DNA of 64,000 bases, from NCBI GenBank assembly GCA_019671005.1, contig CM033747.1, forward strand, positions 27,245,188 to 27,309,187, read 5' to 3'. Source of the stretch: Hibiscus mutabilis. Taxonomy: Eukaryota; Streptophyta; Magnoliopsida; Malvales; Malvaceae. Position 1 is the stretch's first letter, and each line of letters starts with the position of its first letter. This document shows, piece by piece, positions 9,711-20,695 of the stretch. Position numbers and translations under genes: made by a program. The notes beneath the pieces are model-generated. The model was not told the DNA's origin and made no database searches. It was given only the letters and a program-made list of their open reading frames with translations.

Positions 9711-12011
9711 GTCGCTCATGATTGACTATATGAATGATACCGGATCCAATCCCAGAATGAATTTTGAATGCCCTGAGATCTCAGAAGGAATTAAGGAAGA
9801 AGATGACGAGATAGAATGTGAGGTCCCGGTAGAGTTGAGGAGAATGGTGGTCAACGAAGAAAGGCAGATCATGCCCCACCAAGAAGAAACAGAAGTTGTA
9901 AACTTAGGGACTGAAGAAGAGAGAAAAGAAGTGAAAATAGAGACGACGTTTTCCTCGAAAACCAAGCACAAACTGATAACCCTACTTCAAAAATTTAAGG
10001 AAGTTTTCGCCTGGACCTATCAAGATATGCCAGGATTGAATATTGACATAGTGGTGCACAAATTGCCAACAAAATCGGAGTGCAAACCAATACAGCAAAA
10101 ACTTCGGAGAATGAGACCAGACATGTTATTAAAAATCAGAGAAGAGGTAAAAAAACAGTTTGATGCTGGTTTCTTGGAGGTAGCCAAATACCCCGAATGG
10201 GTTGCAAACATCGTACCAGCACCAAAAAAGGACGGGAAAGTTCGTATGTGTGTAGATTATAGGGATCTAAACCGAGCCAGCCCTAAAGACAACTTCCCCT
10301 ACCACATATTGATACGCTGGTTGACAACACTGCGGGACACTCATGGTTTTCATTCATGGACGGCTTTTCAGGGTACAACCAAATAAAGATGGACTCTAAC
10401 GACATGGAGAAAACTACGTTCATAACCATATGGGGCACTTTTTGTTATCGGGTGATGCCTTTTGGGCTCAAGAATGCAGGGGCAACTTACCAAAGAGCAA
10501 TGGTGACTCTTTTCCATGACATGATGCATAAAGAAATAGAAGTATACGTGGACGACATGATTGCCAAGTCCCGAACAGAGGAAGAGCACCTACAAAACTT
10601 GAGAAAACTATTCTAAAGACTACGGAAATACCAGCTGAGGCTTAATCCTGCCAAGTGTACCTTCTCCGTTACTTCTAGAAAGCTCCTAGGGTTCGTGGTA
10701 AGCAGAAGAGGGATTGAGATCGATCCAGATAAAGTGAAAGCCATCCAGGATCTCTCACCACCCCACACTCAGAAGGAAGTTCGCAGTTTCCTGGGGAGGT
10801 TGAATTATATCTCTCGTTTCATTTCCCAATTAACCAATCGATGTGACCCGGTCTTCAGACTTCTTAGAAAGAATAATCCTGGTGTGTGGGGTGAGGAATG
10901 TCAAGGGGCCCTAGAAAAGATCAAAAGGTACCTGACAAATGCTCCGATTTTAGTCGCGCCAGTACCAGACCGACCATTAATCCTCTACTTGACAGTCTTT
11001 GAGAATTCAATGGGATGCGTATTAGGGCAACACGATGAGTCAGGGAAAAGGGAGCAAGCCATCTATTACCTAAGTAGAAAGTTCAATGATTGCGAAACGC
11101 GGTACCCGCCAGTTCAGAAGCTGTGTTGTGCTCTAGTTTGGGCTACCAAGTGGCTTAGTCAGTATATGATGCACCATACTACTTGGTTGATATCCAAGCT
11201 AGACCCATTGAAGTTCTTAATGGAAGCGCCAGCACTAACGAGAAGGATGGCCCGCTGGCAGATGCTCTTATCCGAATTTGATATTGTATACGTGAGCCAG
11301 AAAGCCGTAAAGGGGAGTGCCGTAGCAGATTTCCTAGCTAGTCACGCTTCGGACGACTATGAGGCGTTGAACTTTAATTTCCCGGATAAAGACTTGATGT
11401 GCATTACAACCGAGGAAGAGGTTTCAGATGATAAATCATGGAAGCTTTACTTTGATGGAGCCTCTAACGCCCTCGGACATGGGATAGGAGCCGTGCTAAT
11501 TTCCCCTGAGAATGTCTATTATCCCTTCACCAGCAGATTAGAATTCTTCTGCACCAACAATATAGCTGAATACGAAGCCTGCGTTATGGGACTAAACTCA
11601 GCTATTGAAAGAAAGATTAAGGAACTTCGAGTATTCGGAGATTCATCCTTAGTAATTTACCAATTACGTGGGGAATAGGAAACCAGGGACCCGAAGTTGG
11701 TCAAATATTATGAATTGATTCAAGAGCTCACCAAGGAGTTCAAAAGGGTCAGCTTCAATTACCTTCCCCGAGAAGAAAATCAGATGGCAGACGCCTTGGC
11801 GACCCTGGCATCCATGTTTAAAACAAACACTGGGGCAGAAATGAAGCCCATTAAGATGCAGACGTTTGAAAGGCCTGCTCATTGTTGTAATGTGCAGGAA
11901 GAGATTGATGGAAACCCATGGTATTATGACATCTTGCAATATGTCAAGCTTCGAAAGTATTCCGAAGGGGCAAATGACAATGACAGAAAAATACTTAGAA
12001 AAATGGCAACA
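9711..12011 (+). pseudogene. Ogre-like A RT, RNase H and second RNase H
   Basis: RT motifs are CVDYRDLNRA, MPFGLKNAGATYQR and the catalytic box YVDDM at 10545-10559. Gypsy RNase H follows (ILYLTVFENSMGCVLGQH, TRRMARWQMLL). Next is an extra RNase H of the archaeal type (WKLYFDGASNALGHGIGAVL, NNIAEYEACVMGL; about 11430-11690), which marks the Tat lineage. Lesions: a 1-bp loss in a C-run near 10301, a stop at 10614-10616, a stop at 11676-11678 and an in-frame TGA at 12012. The frame is otherwise well kept, so decay is moderate. Confidence 0.92.
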
Positions 12012-13168
12012 TGATATGTCCTAGATGGGGAGATCCTATATAAGAGAAGTCATGATCAGACATTGCTGAGATGCGTGGATACCCGGGAGGCGAAGGAGAT
12101 TTTAGCCGAGGTACACGATGGTCTATGTGGGACGCAGGCCAACGGGCTGTCTATAGCCCGAAAAATTATGAGATATGGCTATTTCTGGTTGACCATGGAG
12201 GGAGATTGTATCAATTACGCCAGGAAATGCCACAAATGCCAAATTTATGCTGACAAGATTCACGCTCCCCCATCGCCTTTACACACCATGAATTCTCCGT
12301 GGCCTTTTGCGGCGTGGGGCATAGACGTCATCGGGCAGATTCACCCGAAGGCTTCCAATGGACACCGTTTCATTTTGGTCGCTATAGACTATTTCACTAA
12401 ATGTGTAGAGGCAACATCTTACGCCAACATCACAAGGACTACAGTATGTAAATTCTTAAAGAAGGAGATTATTTGTCGATACGGTTTGCCAGAAAGGGTC
12501 ATCACCGACAACGCTTCCAATTTGAATAACAAAATGATGACGGACGTGTTCAATCAATTCAAGATAACACACCATAATTCCACAGTCTATCGTCCTAAAA
12601 TGAATGGGGCAGTGGAAGCAGCAAACAAGAACATAAAGAAGATCATAGCAAAGACGACGGATACCTACAGGGATTGGCACGAGAAGCTGCCATTTGCCCT
12701 TTTTCGCCTATAGGACGTCCATTCGCACATCAACAGGGGCAACACCCTACTCTTTGGTGTATGGTACCGAAGCAGTACTCCCCATTGAGGTAGAGATTCT
12801 GTCACTCTGGGTTTTAAATGAAGTAAAATTGGAAGAATCCGAATGGGTACAAGCCAGACTCGACCAGCTAAATCTCATTAAAGAAAAGAGACTAAAGGCC
12901 ATTTGCCATGGTCAAGTGTACCAAAAGTGGATGATGCGGGCATACAACAAAAAGGTGCGCCCAAGAGAGTTCAGAGAGAAGGATCTGGTGCTCAGGAAAA
13001 ATCCTTCCGATTCAGAAAGATTCTCGAGGAAAGTGGATGCCCAACTGGGAAAGGTCATACATGGTAAAAAAGGCTTTCTCAAGAGGAGCCCTAATCTTAA
13101 TTGAAATGGATATAGACGAGCTGAAAAGCCCTATAAATTCCGATGTTGTTAATAAATACTACGTTTGA
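12012..13168 (+). pseudogene. Ogre-like A integrase (broken)
   Basis: Integrase with an HHCC finger (EVHDGLCGTQANG, KCHKCQIYADK), the core (WGIDVIGQIHPKA, RVITDNASNLNN, KMNGAVEAANKNIKKI) and a C-terminal part ending NKYYV at the TGA 13166-13168. A 1-bp insertion in a T-run near 12700 and a second shift near 13010-13060 break it. The last residues match those of copies B and C, so this stop is the original end of pol. Confidence 0.9.
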
Positions 13169-13229
13169 AAGAGAAAAAAAAGGAAGAAAAAAAAAGAAAA
13201 AGAAAAAGAAAAAGAAGAACAAAAATGGA

Positions 13230-13800
13230 GAGCTCAGGGCGAAAACCCAAAACAGGGCGTCTTGAAGCAAAGGGAGGACCCGAGTCGAAAACCTGTAAAG
13301 GGCGGCTCGAATAAATTGAAAGGTTGGATATCCGAAGAGAATGGTCATCCCCATGAACCCTGTGAAGAGGGAGCTTCAGGCAAAAGATTCTACGCCGGTT
13401 GACAGGATCATGTATCATTCATACCGAAGATAATGAGGGATCTTGTATTTCATATTTAGCTTTTCCCCTTCCTCATGTGTGTCATAACTCTCTCAAAGTA
13501 TCCCAAACCCTTAATCGCAATAAAATCGTGTTTTTGAGCATCTATTCCTTGCCTTCTTGTTAATTTCATGCAAATAAGCTAACATAGGCTTATGATAAAC
13601 AAGAGATTTCTGAGCATTACTGTGATCTAATCTTAAAGATGTAGGTGATTAGAAAACGATGTTAACTTTGCCCCCAGCTTGTTCAAGAGAAAGCATGCGA
13701 GATAACAAGAGAGATCTCCCAGGTGAAAACCCGGAAGGGCACCCCTTGAAAAAAGAAAAAAAACCCTCTAAATCGAAAACCTGAAAGGGCACTTTAGAAC
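13230..13800 (+). repeat. GAAAACC-core stem-loop array, Ogre-like A
   Basis: Units have a constant centre close to GAAAACCYGAAAGGGCG, flanked by short arms that pair with each other but differ between units. Clear cases: CGAG 13281-13284 with CTCG 13306-13309; GGTG 13722-13725 with CACC 13740-13743; TCTAAA 13767-13772 with TTTAGA 13793-13798. A weaker unit with G-T pairs is near 13237-13264. Purine-rich filler (A/G runs) separates units. It is non-coding and lies just after pol. Confidence 0.8.
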
Positions 13801-14082
13801 CCCAAATTGGAAATTCAGAAAAGAAAGGTTGGAATGGTTGAACCCGACAGTGAAATGGGATATCGCCTCCAAAAAAGGGGAGAAAGTGAACGAGGTTGAC
13901 TGAGGACTAAAGCAGCCCACCAAGATATTGACACTCATGCATCATGAATAGTTAGACATCCCTAGGATTAGGAGCATGTCAATTCATTTGTCTTAGCATT
14001 TTGTCTTATCTTAGACAGGTATCTATAGATTCAAAGAGACATCGGTAGCCATCGTGGTGTGAATCCCAAATGTGAATATGAA

Positions 14083-14516
14083 GGTTCTATATACGATAGG
14101 CTTATGTTTCCAAGCGCCTGCAGAGAGAGGTTCTATATAGGAAGAATCCGCCGCTCTAGGGTTCCAGGAGCTGAGAGTTTTGTATAGGGAGGGCTCGCAG
14201 CTCCGGGGTGAAGACTAGCAGTTTTATATAGGAAGGACTGACGGCTCCAGGGTTTGAAGACTAGCAGTTCTATACAGGAGGAACTCTCAGTCGGAAGAAT
14301 CCATCAACGGTGCAAAAGGTTTTATATAGAAAAAAAACCAGCCGCATTGAAGGCAAAGAGTTCTATAGAGGAAGGACTCCGAGCCTTACCGTCTCAAGAT
14401 GAAAAATTCTATATAGGAGGGACTCATAACTCGAGGCTTCAGAGTGAAGGGTTCTATATAGGAAGAGCGTGTAGCTCCAAGATCGGAAGGTGAAGAAGTT
14501 CTATATAGGAAGAGCT
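14083..14516 (+). repeat. TATATAGGAA-loop hairpin array, Ogre-like A
   Basis: About ten units of 40-55 bp, each with a loop close to TATATAGGAA between arms that pair: GGTTTT/AAAACC near 14318-14339, GAGTTC/GGACTC near 14358-14379, AGTTC/GAACT near 14266-14285, CAGTTT/GGACTG near 14219-14240 and AAGTTC/GAGCTT near 14496-14517. Two or three units have weak arms. The array occupies the place of the CTAATGAGAA array of copies B and C, with a different loop. Confidence 0.8.
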
Positions 14517-14650
14517 TACAAGCCTAAAGATTCGGCCGAGGAAAAGCGGAAAGTTCCAGAAGAATACGTGATTCCAAAGCTACAAACAGGGAAGTCGGAT
14601 AAAAATGAGTGCTTATAATCTTTGCTTTGTTCTCGTTTCATAAGAACAAG

Positions 14651-14664
14651 CAAAGAGGGGCAAC
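14651..14664 (+). promoter_or_regulatory. Polypurine tract of Ogre-like A
   Basis: CAAAGAGGGGCAAC directly precedes the LTR start TGTAAT. The same CAAAGAGGGGCA tract precedes the 3' LTRs of copies B and C. Confidence 0.85.
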
Positions 14665-17608
14665 TGTAATCACTCATTTTTATCTGTTTTTGTTAATATT
14701 TTAATATACTAATATAATAGTTAATTAGTATCGCTATAGTATGTTTACATACGAGCATGTTTGTTATTAATATGCATGTAATATATGTGTGATGTGTGTA
14801 AATGCATGTATAATACGTTATGTGGTGTATGTGTGCTATATGTGTATTGTTAGTATATATGTCAGTGCGTGCATATTAATACTAAGTATGTGTGATTAAG
14901 CCATTATATATACCAGTTGGTATGTTATTTTAATTACGTGTGTTATGGATGATATTTTGCATGTGTACCCGTATGTAGTTTGCATGTGTGTGCTTGTGTG
15001 TATACATATACGGTATTATTGTTATAATTATTATTATGAATATTATTAATATTAGTATTACTGGGCTATATTAAGATATAAGCTAAATAAAATAAAACCC
15101 AAATGCATGTGAATCCAAAGTGCTAACAGTCCAGTTGTAAATTACATAAAACCCAAAAATGTATTAATGTTTACATAGGCATAATCTGTTAACCTAAACC
15201 CAAACCTAATTAAAATCCTAGAACCCAGGTGACCTAATATCATATTTTCTTCCATGTAGCTACGCAATCTAAGCCGTTGGATCGAGGCTTGATCCAACGG
15301 CCCAGATCAAAAGGAAGAGAACCTTTCATCTGTCATGTAAGCCCACGCGCACATGGCACGAAGGCCGTAACTCTTCACCTTCCACGCGCCCTCACCGATG
15401 GCCGCCACGTGTCCAGATCAACGGCAACCGTCCTTGGCTCTACCACCGTACAACCACCGTCGTGGTAACCTGCAAAAAAGGACAGGAAAGCATGGGGAAA
15501 AAAATTTACAGCAAGCAAATAGGAAGCAGTTGATTTTATTTTATTTTATGTAAAAGGATATATATGTATGTATCAGAAAATCTTGTATAAAAAAAGGGGG
15601 ATCTGAATCAGAAATAACAAAAAAAAAGTTTCACAGAAAGGTATTTTTTTTCTTTCTTCCTCTTTGCATGTTGATTGAAAAGAATAATATCAAAAAAAAG
15701 AGTGAAGAGAGAGGTTTACCCTAGTCGCCGGCGAACCTCTCCTGGCCGGCAATAAACTCCATGTAGTGAGTCGATCAAAGGGGAAGTTTTGGTTTCGGTT
15801 TATACAAAAGAAAAACAGTTTGTTTTGGGTTTTTTTTTCTAGATTTAAGATAGGGGAGTTTCTTTTAACTTTAAAATCAGATTTAGGTTCAGTTTGAAAA
15901 GGGGATCGTTTTAGGACGGGGTTTGAGGCCCACCGGCGTCGGCGAGCGTCAGCTGGTGGCTATCCAAGTTGGCCGGTACGACAGGAATGCCGCCAGATTC
16001 TGGAAGCGACGGTTGAGTTCACGATGGATTCATGAACTCATATAGTTTAGATGAGAACTTAGGGGGAGGTTTCTCGGGTTTTGGGGGAAAATAAAAAGAG
16101 GAAAGTTTTTTTTCTTTAAAAATGAAATTGGAAAAAGACTAAAGGAGTAGGAAAGAAGCCGGATTAGGTGTTTAATAATTTTCAAAAGGGCTTAATGTCA
16201 TGGAAGATCCCTCCACGTTTACGTTCTTTTCGTTTTGGGTTTACCGCGCGGGTAAAGTACACCATCGGCCCCTCTGCATTTTCGAAAAGTCTCAATTCAG
16301 TCCCTAATGTGAAATTAGACTTTTAAATGGTGAAATTACCTCCCTAGTCCTTCCGCATTTTGAATATTTGCACTTTGGGCTTGCCCCTTGGTCAAATGAC
16401 ATGTTCAGTCCTCCTAGGCTTTCTTGGTTTTGTAATTACGTCCCTGAATTTGCTTTTGTTTCTGTTTTATTTATTCATTTCGCTTATGTTTTTTTTTCAT
16501 TCCAGTCCCTTTGCAGTTTCATTAATAGCATCAATATACCATGTTTAAGTATGTTTTATTTTAAGTTTATTGGCGTGTTATTGCACGTGCTCTTGTGATT
16601 ATGTTTTTAGCATGTTTGCTTTGCCCATTGTGTGTTCTTCTGTTTTTATTTCATGTTCTCATGTTTTATAATATATGTTTAGTTGATCACATTTTACCTT
16701 TATATTCCTGTTTGTTAGCTCATATTTTACCTGTTGGATCGGTGCTTGTCTAGTTTACGTGTAGATAACATGTTTTATCATGGATTTTATGTTCGCCTTC
16801 CTTTTTGGTTACATGTTAGTGTTGTGTTTTATCATATTTAAATAGCATGTTAATTTGCGGATGTAAATTATGTTATATGATAGAAGTCAAGTTTTAAGTT
16901 TTTATATATATTGGCATATTGTTATGTTAGTTTAGCATTACATTTCATGCATGTCACGTAAATATTATATTGGTGTCTTGATGTGTTTAAGCATGTTAGA
17001 ATTAATTATCTTAGTTTTGGAAGCTCGTTTTTCTCGTTCATGTTTTGTTTTTTTATATTATGATTGATCATGTTTTTTATTCATGTAGCTTATTATTATC
17101 TTTTATATAATATTATAATATTTATGTGTTTATGCCATGTCAATATAAATGTTAATATTTGCTTTCTAAGATTGCATTTCGGATATATCTTGTCAATGCG
17201 GTGCCCTTTTATCCGAGCGTAAACAGGGCCAGTATTAGGCGTAGTGATGGTGGTTGGGCGTTTATTCTCGGATAACGGGGCCTTTAAAATTTATCCGCAA
17301 TTATAACCGAATTTTAAACTAATCGTCACTTTAACCCAGAAAATCTAATATTAATAAAGCGGTAATTATTAAAGTACCAATTTTGGGCGGTGTGGGGGTG
17401 CTAATCCTTCCCCATCCGTAACCGACTCCCGAACTCAAAGTCTTTGAATCTCTGGTTTTATGGTGTCCGGCCTACCTAAGTGGCCGGTGGCGACTCCAAT
17501 TTCTAATATAACGCGTTTAAAAAAAAACCCCACGGATAAATATTTTAATACTCGAAAAACCACAAACACTTCGAAAACCTATTTTTTAGCGAAAAGGACA
17601 TCGCTACA
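14665..17608 (+). repeat. 3' LTR of Ogre-like A
   Basis: The LTR is 2944 bp with ends TGTAAT...CGCTACA. Near the 3' end it carries the block CCTACCTAAGTGGCCGGTGGCGACTCC-like sequence (about 17470-17500) that is shared with the LTRs of copies B and C, which fixes the 3' border. It contains a perfect 11-bp inverted repeat at 15273-15301. No real ORF. The other LTR lies left of the window. Confidence 0.88.
15273..15301. repeat. 11-bp perfect stem-loop in LTR
   Basis: GCCGTTGGATC and GATCCAACGGC are exact reverse complements separated by GAGGCTT. It lies about 600 bases into the LTR, beside a GC-rich segment with a CACGTG-containing motif near 15405. Confidence 0.85.
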
Positions 17609-19014
17609 ACCTCCCTAGAGAAGATAATCATATGGAGGCTGCCCTAGCTACACTAGCTTCGGTATTTCTAGTAAACAAACCAGAAGATATGATGCCAATT
17701 CAAATGTAGAGTTACAAAACCTATGCTCATTGTTACTGCATAGAAGAAGAAGCAGATGGAAATCTATGGTACTTTGATATCTTGCAATACATTAAATTTC
17801 AGACATATCCCAGGGAGGCAAATGATAATAACAAAAGAACTATTAGAAGGATGGCTATAGGATACATGCTTGATGGCGAAGTCTTGTATAAAAGGGGCAA
17901 AGCTTAGATATTGTTAAGATGTGTCAATGCTCGTGAAGCTAGAAATATCTTGGCGAAAGTGCATGATGAAATATGCAGAACACATGCAAATGGCTTTTCA
18001 ATGGCCCGAAAGATTATAAGATATGGATACTACTGGTTAAGTATAGAGGGAGATTGCATTGAGTATGCCAAAAAATGTCACAAGTGCCAGATATATGCTG
18101 ACAAGAATAATTCCCCACCAGTACCTCTTCAGACAATAAATTCACCTTGGTGTTTTACTGTCTAGGGCATGGATGTTATCAGTCAGATTCATCCCAAAGC
18201 CTCTAATAGAAACCGCTTCATGCTTGAAGTCATTGATTAATTCACCAAATGGGTGGAAGCAGCCTTGTATGCCAATATTACAAGATCTACGGTTTGTAAG
18301 TTCCTAAAGAAAGAGATTATCTATCGATATGGATTGCCGAAAAGAATTATCACAGATAATGCCACCAATTTCAACAACCAAGTAATAGCAGAAGCGTGTG
18401 AGCAGTTTAAAATTATGCACCATAATTCTGTGACTTACCGCCCTAAGATGAATGGGGCAGTGGAGGCAGCGAACAAGAACATCAAGAAAATCATATCAAA
18501 GGCGATAGAAACTTACAAAGATTGACACGAGAAACTGCCCTTCACTTTGTTTGCATATCGGACTTCGATACGAACTTCTACAAGGAAACACCATACTCTT
18601 TGGCTTATGGAACACAAATGGTACTGCCAATAGAGGTTAAAATCATGTCTTTCTGAGTTTTATCTAAAGTAAAGCTGGATGAGGCAGAGTGGGTACAAGC
18701 CCGGTTTGACCAGTTAAATCTTATCGAGGAAAAGAGGCTAAAAGCTATTTGTCACAGCCAAATGTACCAAAAAAGAATAATGTGGGTTTATGACAAGAAA
18801 GTTAGGCCTAGAGAATTTCGAGAGGGTGATATAGTGCTGAAAAAGATCTTGCAAATACATCAAGATTTCCGTGGGAAATAGATGCCTAACTGGCAGGGGC
18901 CCTATGTTGTAAAAAAGGCTTTCTCCGGAGGAGCGTTGATTTTAACTAAAATGGATGGTGAAGAGTTGCATAAACCAGTAAACTCTAATTTAGTTAAAAA
19001 AAATATTACGTCTG
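17609..19014 (+). pseudogene. Ogre-like B RNase H end and integrase (heavily decayed)
   Basis: The first codons (LPRED) continue the second RNase H. Integrase follows: EVHDE-type finger, KCHKCQIYADKN, RIITDNATNFNNQ, KMNGAVEAANKNIKKI. In-frame stops occur near 17707, 17906, 18163, 18238 and 18523, and a frameshift lies near 18580. The end (KKNITSEE-like, TGA near 19012) matches copies A and C. More stops than copy A suggest greater age, which agrees with it being the outer host of the nest. Confidence 0.88.
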
Positions 19015-19058
19015 AAGAATAGAAAAAAAGATTGAAAAAAGAAAAAATGAAAGAAAAA

Positions 19059-20000
19059 GCGGAGTGAAAACCCAAAAAAGGCATTTCGCAAAATGAAAAT
19101 ATCTGTGGTGAAAACCTAAAAGGGCGTCATTGATATCAAAAATGGAGAAATGAAAAAGAAAAGGGGGTTCAAGATGAAAACTCGTAAATAGCAGCTTGAA
19201 AGCAAAGGAGGATCTGAGTTGAAAACTCGCAAAGGGCGGCTCAGATGTGTTGAGATTAGGCATTTGACAATTAAAACCTCTCGGACACCCATTATTTTGG
19301 GAGGGATTTCACAACTGTAGACTTCTTGATAATGTTGAAGTCTGTTGGAAAAAGGCTCACGCTCTGAACTATATTCGGTCGATGGGGTTGTTGAATCCTT
19401 CATACTATGGATGTCGTGGATCTGACTTTGTTTCTTGATTTTGTTGTTTCAGTTTGCCATGACTTTTCAAATTCCCTTGTATTTTTGCTTATAAACATCA
19501 ATAAAATTCATGAATTCTCTTCCAAGCTTTCTTTTATTTCTAAAGCATCATGCAAGTAGACTAGCATAATTCATTAAGAAAACATATAATTTCTTGGTAT
19601 TACTATGTTTTGAAGAATACATGTGAGCTTTAACACTATGGGTTATTGAAGAGGAGTGTATAAAGAAAAGAGTGAGTTGAAGGTTGTACTAGCAAAAACA
19701 AGGAAAATAAAGAAATCATGAAGAGCTTGAGCCAAACATTACACGAACAAATTGAAAGGAAAGACGAATGACAAGGAAAATGTTGTAAAAAAGGTGAAAA
19801 CCCGAAAGGGCACCTAAAAAGGCAAAAAAAAGAAAAGAAAAAAGAAACAAAAAGAAAAGAAAAAGGAAAAAAAAAAGAGAAAAGAACCGAGGTGAAAACC
19901 TAAAAGGGCGCCTTGAGAAAAAGAGAAAAACCAAAGTGAAAACCTGAAAGGGCGCATTGAGAAAAGCAATCTAAAGTGAAAACCCAAAATGGCGCTTTGG
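19059..20000 (+). repeat. GAAAACC-core stem-loop array, Ogre-like B
   Basis: Eight units in two groups. Pairing arms: GCGGAG 19059-19064 with TTTCGC 19084-19089; ATATC 19099-19103 with GATAT 19132-19136; TTCAAG 19168-19173 with CTTGAA 19195-19200; ATCTGAG 19212-19218 with CTCAGAT 19240-19246; AGGTG 19792-19796 with CACCT 19811-19815; CGAGGTG 19888-19894 with CGCCTTG 19909-19915; a weaker CAAAGTG unit at 19932; CTAAAGTG 19971-19978 with CGCTTTGG 19993-20000. The centre between arms is constant, near GAAAACCYGAAAGGGCG. Confidence 0.85.
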
Positions 20001-20251
20001 AGCAAAGGTCAAAAAAGAAAAAAAATGAGGTTTTAAAGGTTAATCCCAAATGTGAGATGAAGTATCAATGCAGACCGAGAATCAGTAAAGAAGCATAGAG
20101 AAGAAAAACTAGATTGGTCTCCCAGAAAGCATAAGTTGTTTGATTGATCCCAATGTGCCATGGTTCATGTATCATACATAGAAACTAGGGTCATACTAAC
20201 CCTCATTCAAGCATTTTAATTTTTTTTGACAGGAATTTAACAACGAATGCA

Positions 20252-20666
20252 GAACTCCTAATGAGAAGAGTTCACCACAGAACTCCTAATGATAAGAGTT
20301 CACTACAAAGCTCCTAATAAGAAGAGTTCGCCACAAAGTTCCTAATGAGAAGAACTCGCCCAGCAAAGAATATAGAGGCCCTAAAGAGAAGAACTCGTCC
20401 AGCAAAGAGTATAGAGTTCCTAATGAGAAGAACTTGCCTAACAAAGAATATAGAGTTCCTAATGAGAAGAACTCGTCTAGCAAAGAATAAAGAGTTCCTA
20501 ATGAGAAGAACTCGTCCAACAAAGAATGAAGAGCTCCTAATGAGAAAAGTTCGCCTTTTTGAAAAATAAGAAATTTTCTAATGAAAAGAGCTTGCTTATT
20601 CAATGCCTTTTTAGAGAGGCAGATCTATGTTTTCAAGAAGAATGAAGAGTTCCTAATAAGAAGAGC
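20252..20666 (+). repeat. CTAATGAGAA-loop hairpin array, Ogre-like B
   Basis: Eleven units spaced 35-60 bp, each loop close to CTAATGAGAA. Arms: GAACTC 20252-20257 with GAGTTC 20268-20273; the same pair at 20280-20301; AGTTC 20337-20341 with GAACT 20352-20356; then GAGTTC/GAACTC several times. Later units pair through G-T. Further units continue after each solo LTR (near 23494 and 27040), showing that those LTRs split one array. Confidence 0.85.
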
Positions 20667-20695
20667 TCACTTGTTTGATACCATTGTAGAGTGGT

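Larger units (their letters stand above)
7878..17608 (+). mobile_element. Ogre-like (Tat) retrotransposon A, 5' half outside window
   Basis: The order is gag-pro end, G-patch, short intron, RT, RNase H, a second RNase H of the archaeal type, integrase, a 1.5-kb non-coding tail with stem-loop arrays, a polypurine tract and a 2.9-kb LTR. The dual RNase H is a hallmark of the Tat lineage, and the short intron between pro and RT is known from Ogre elements. The left end is the Athila insertion point. The LTR ends ...CGCTACA at 17608 inside the RNase H-integrase region of another Ogre-like element. The expected target duplication is ACCTC (17609-17613); its left partner is outside the window. Confidence 0.92.

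Noticed and set aside
19716..20005. Minus-strand Phe/Ser/Leu-rich ORFs that look like membrane proteins
   Set aside because: They arise from purine-rich filler between stem-loops read on the other strand; the same artefact appears near 13097-13418, 18902-19263 and 51278-52250.
20252..20666. Regularly spaced direct repeats resembling a CRISPR array
   Set aside because: This is plant nuclear DNA inside a retrotransposon tail; spacers are low-complexity and partly conserved between copies, and there are no cas genes.
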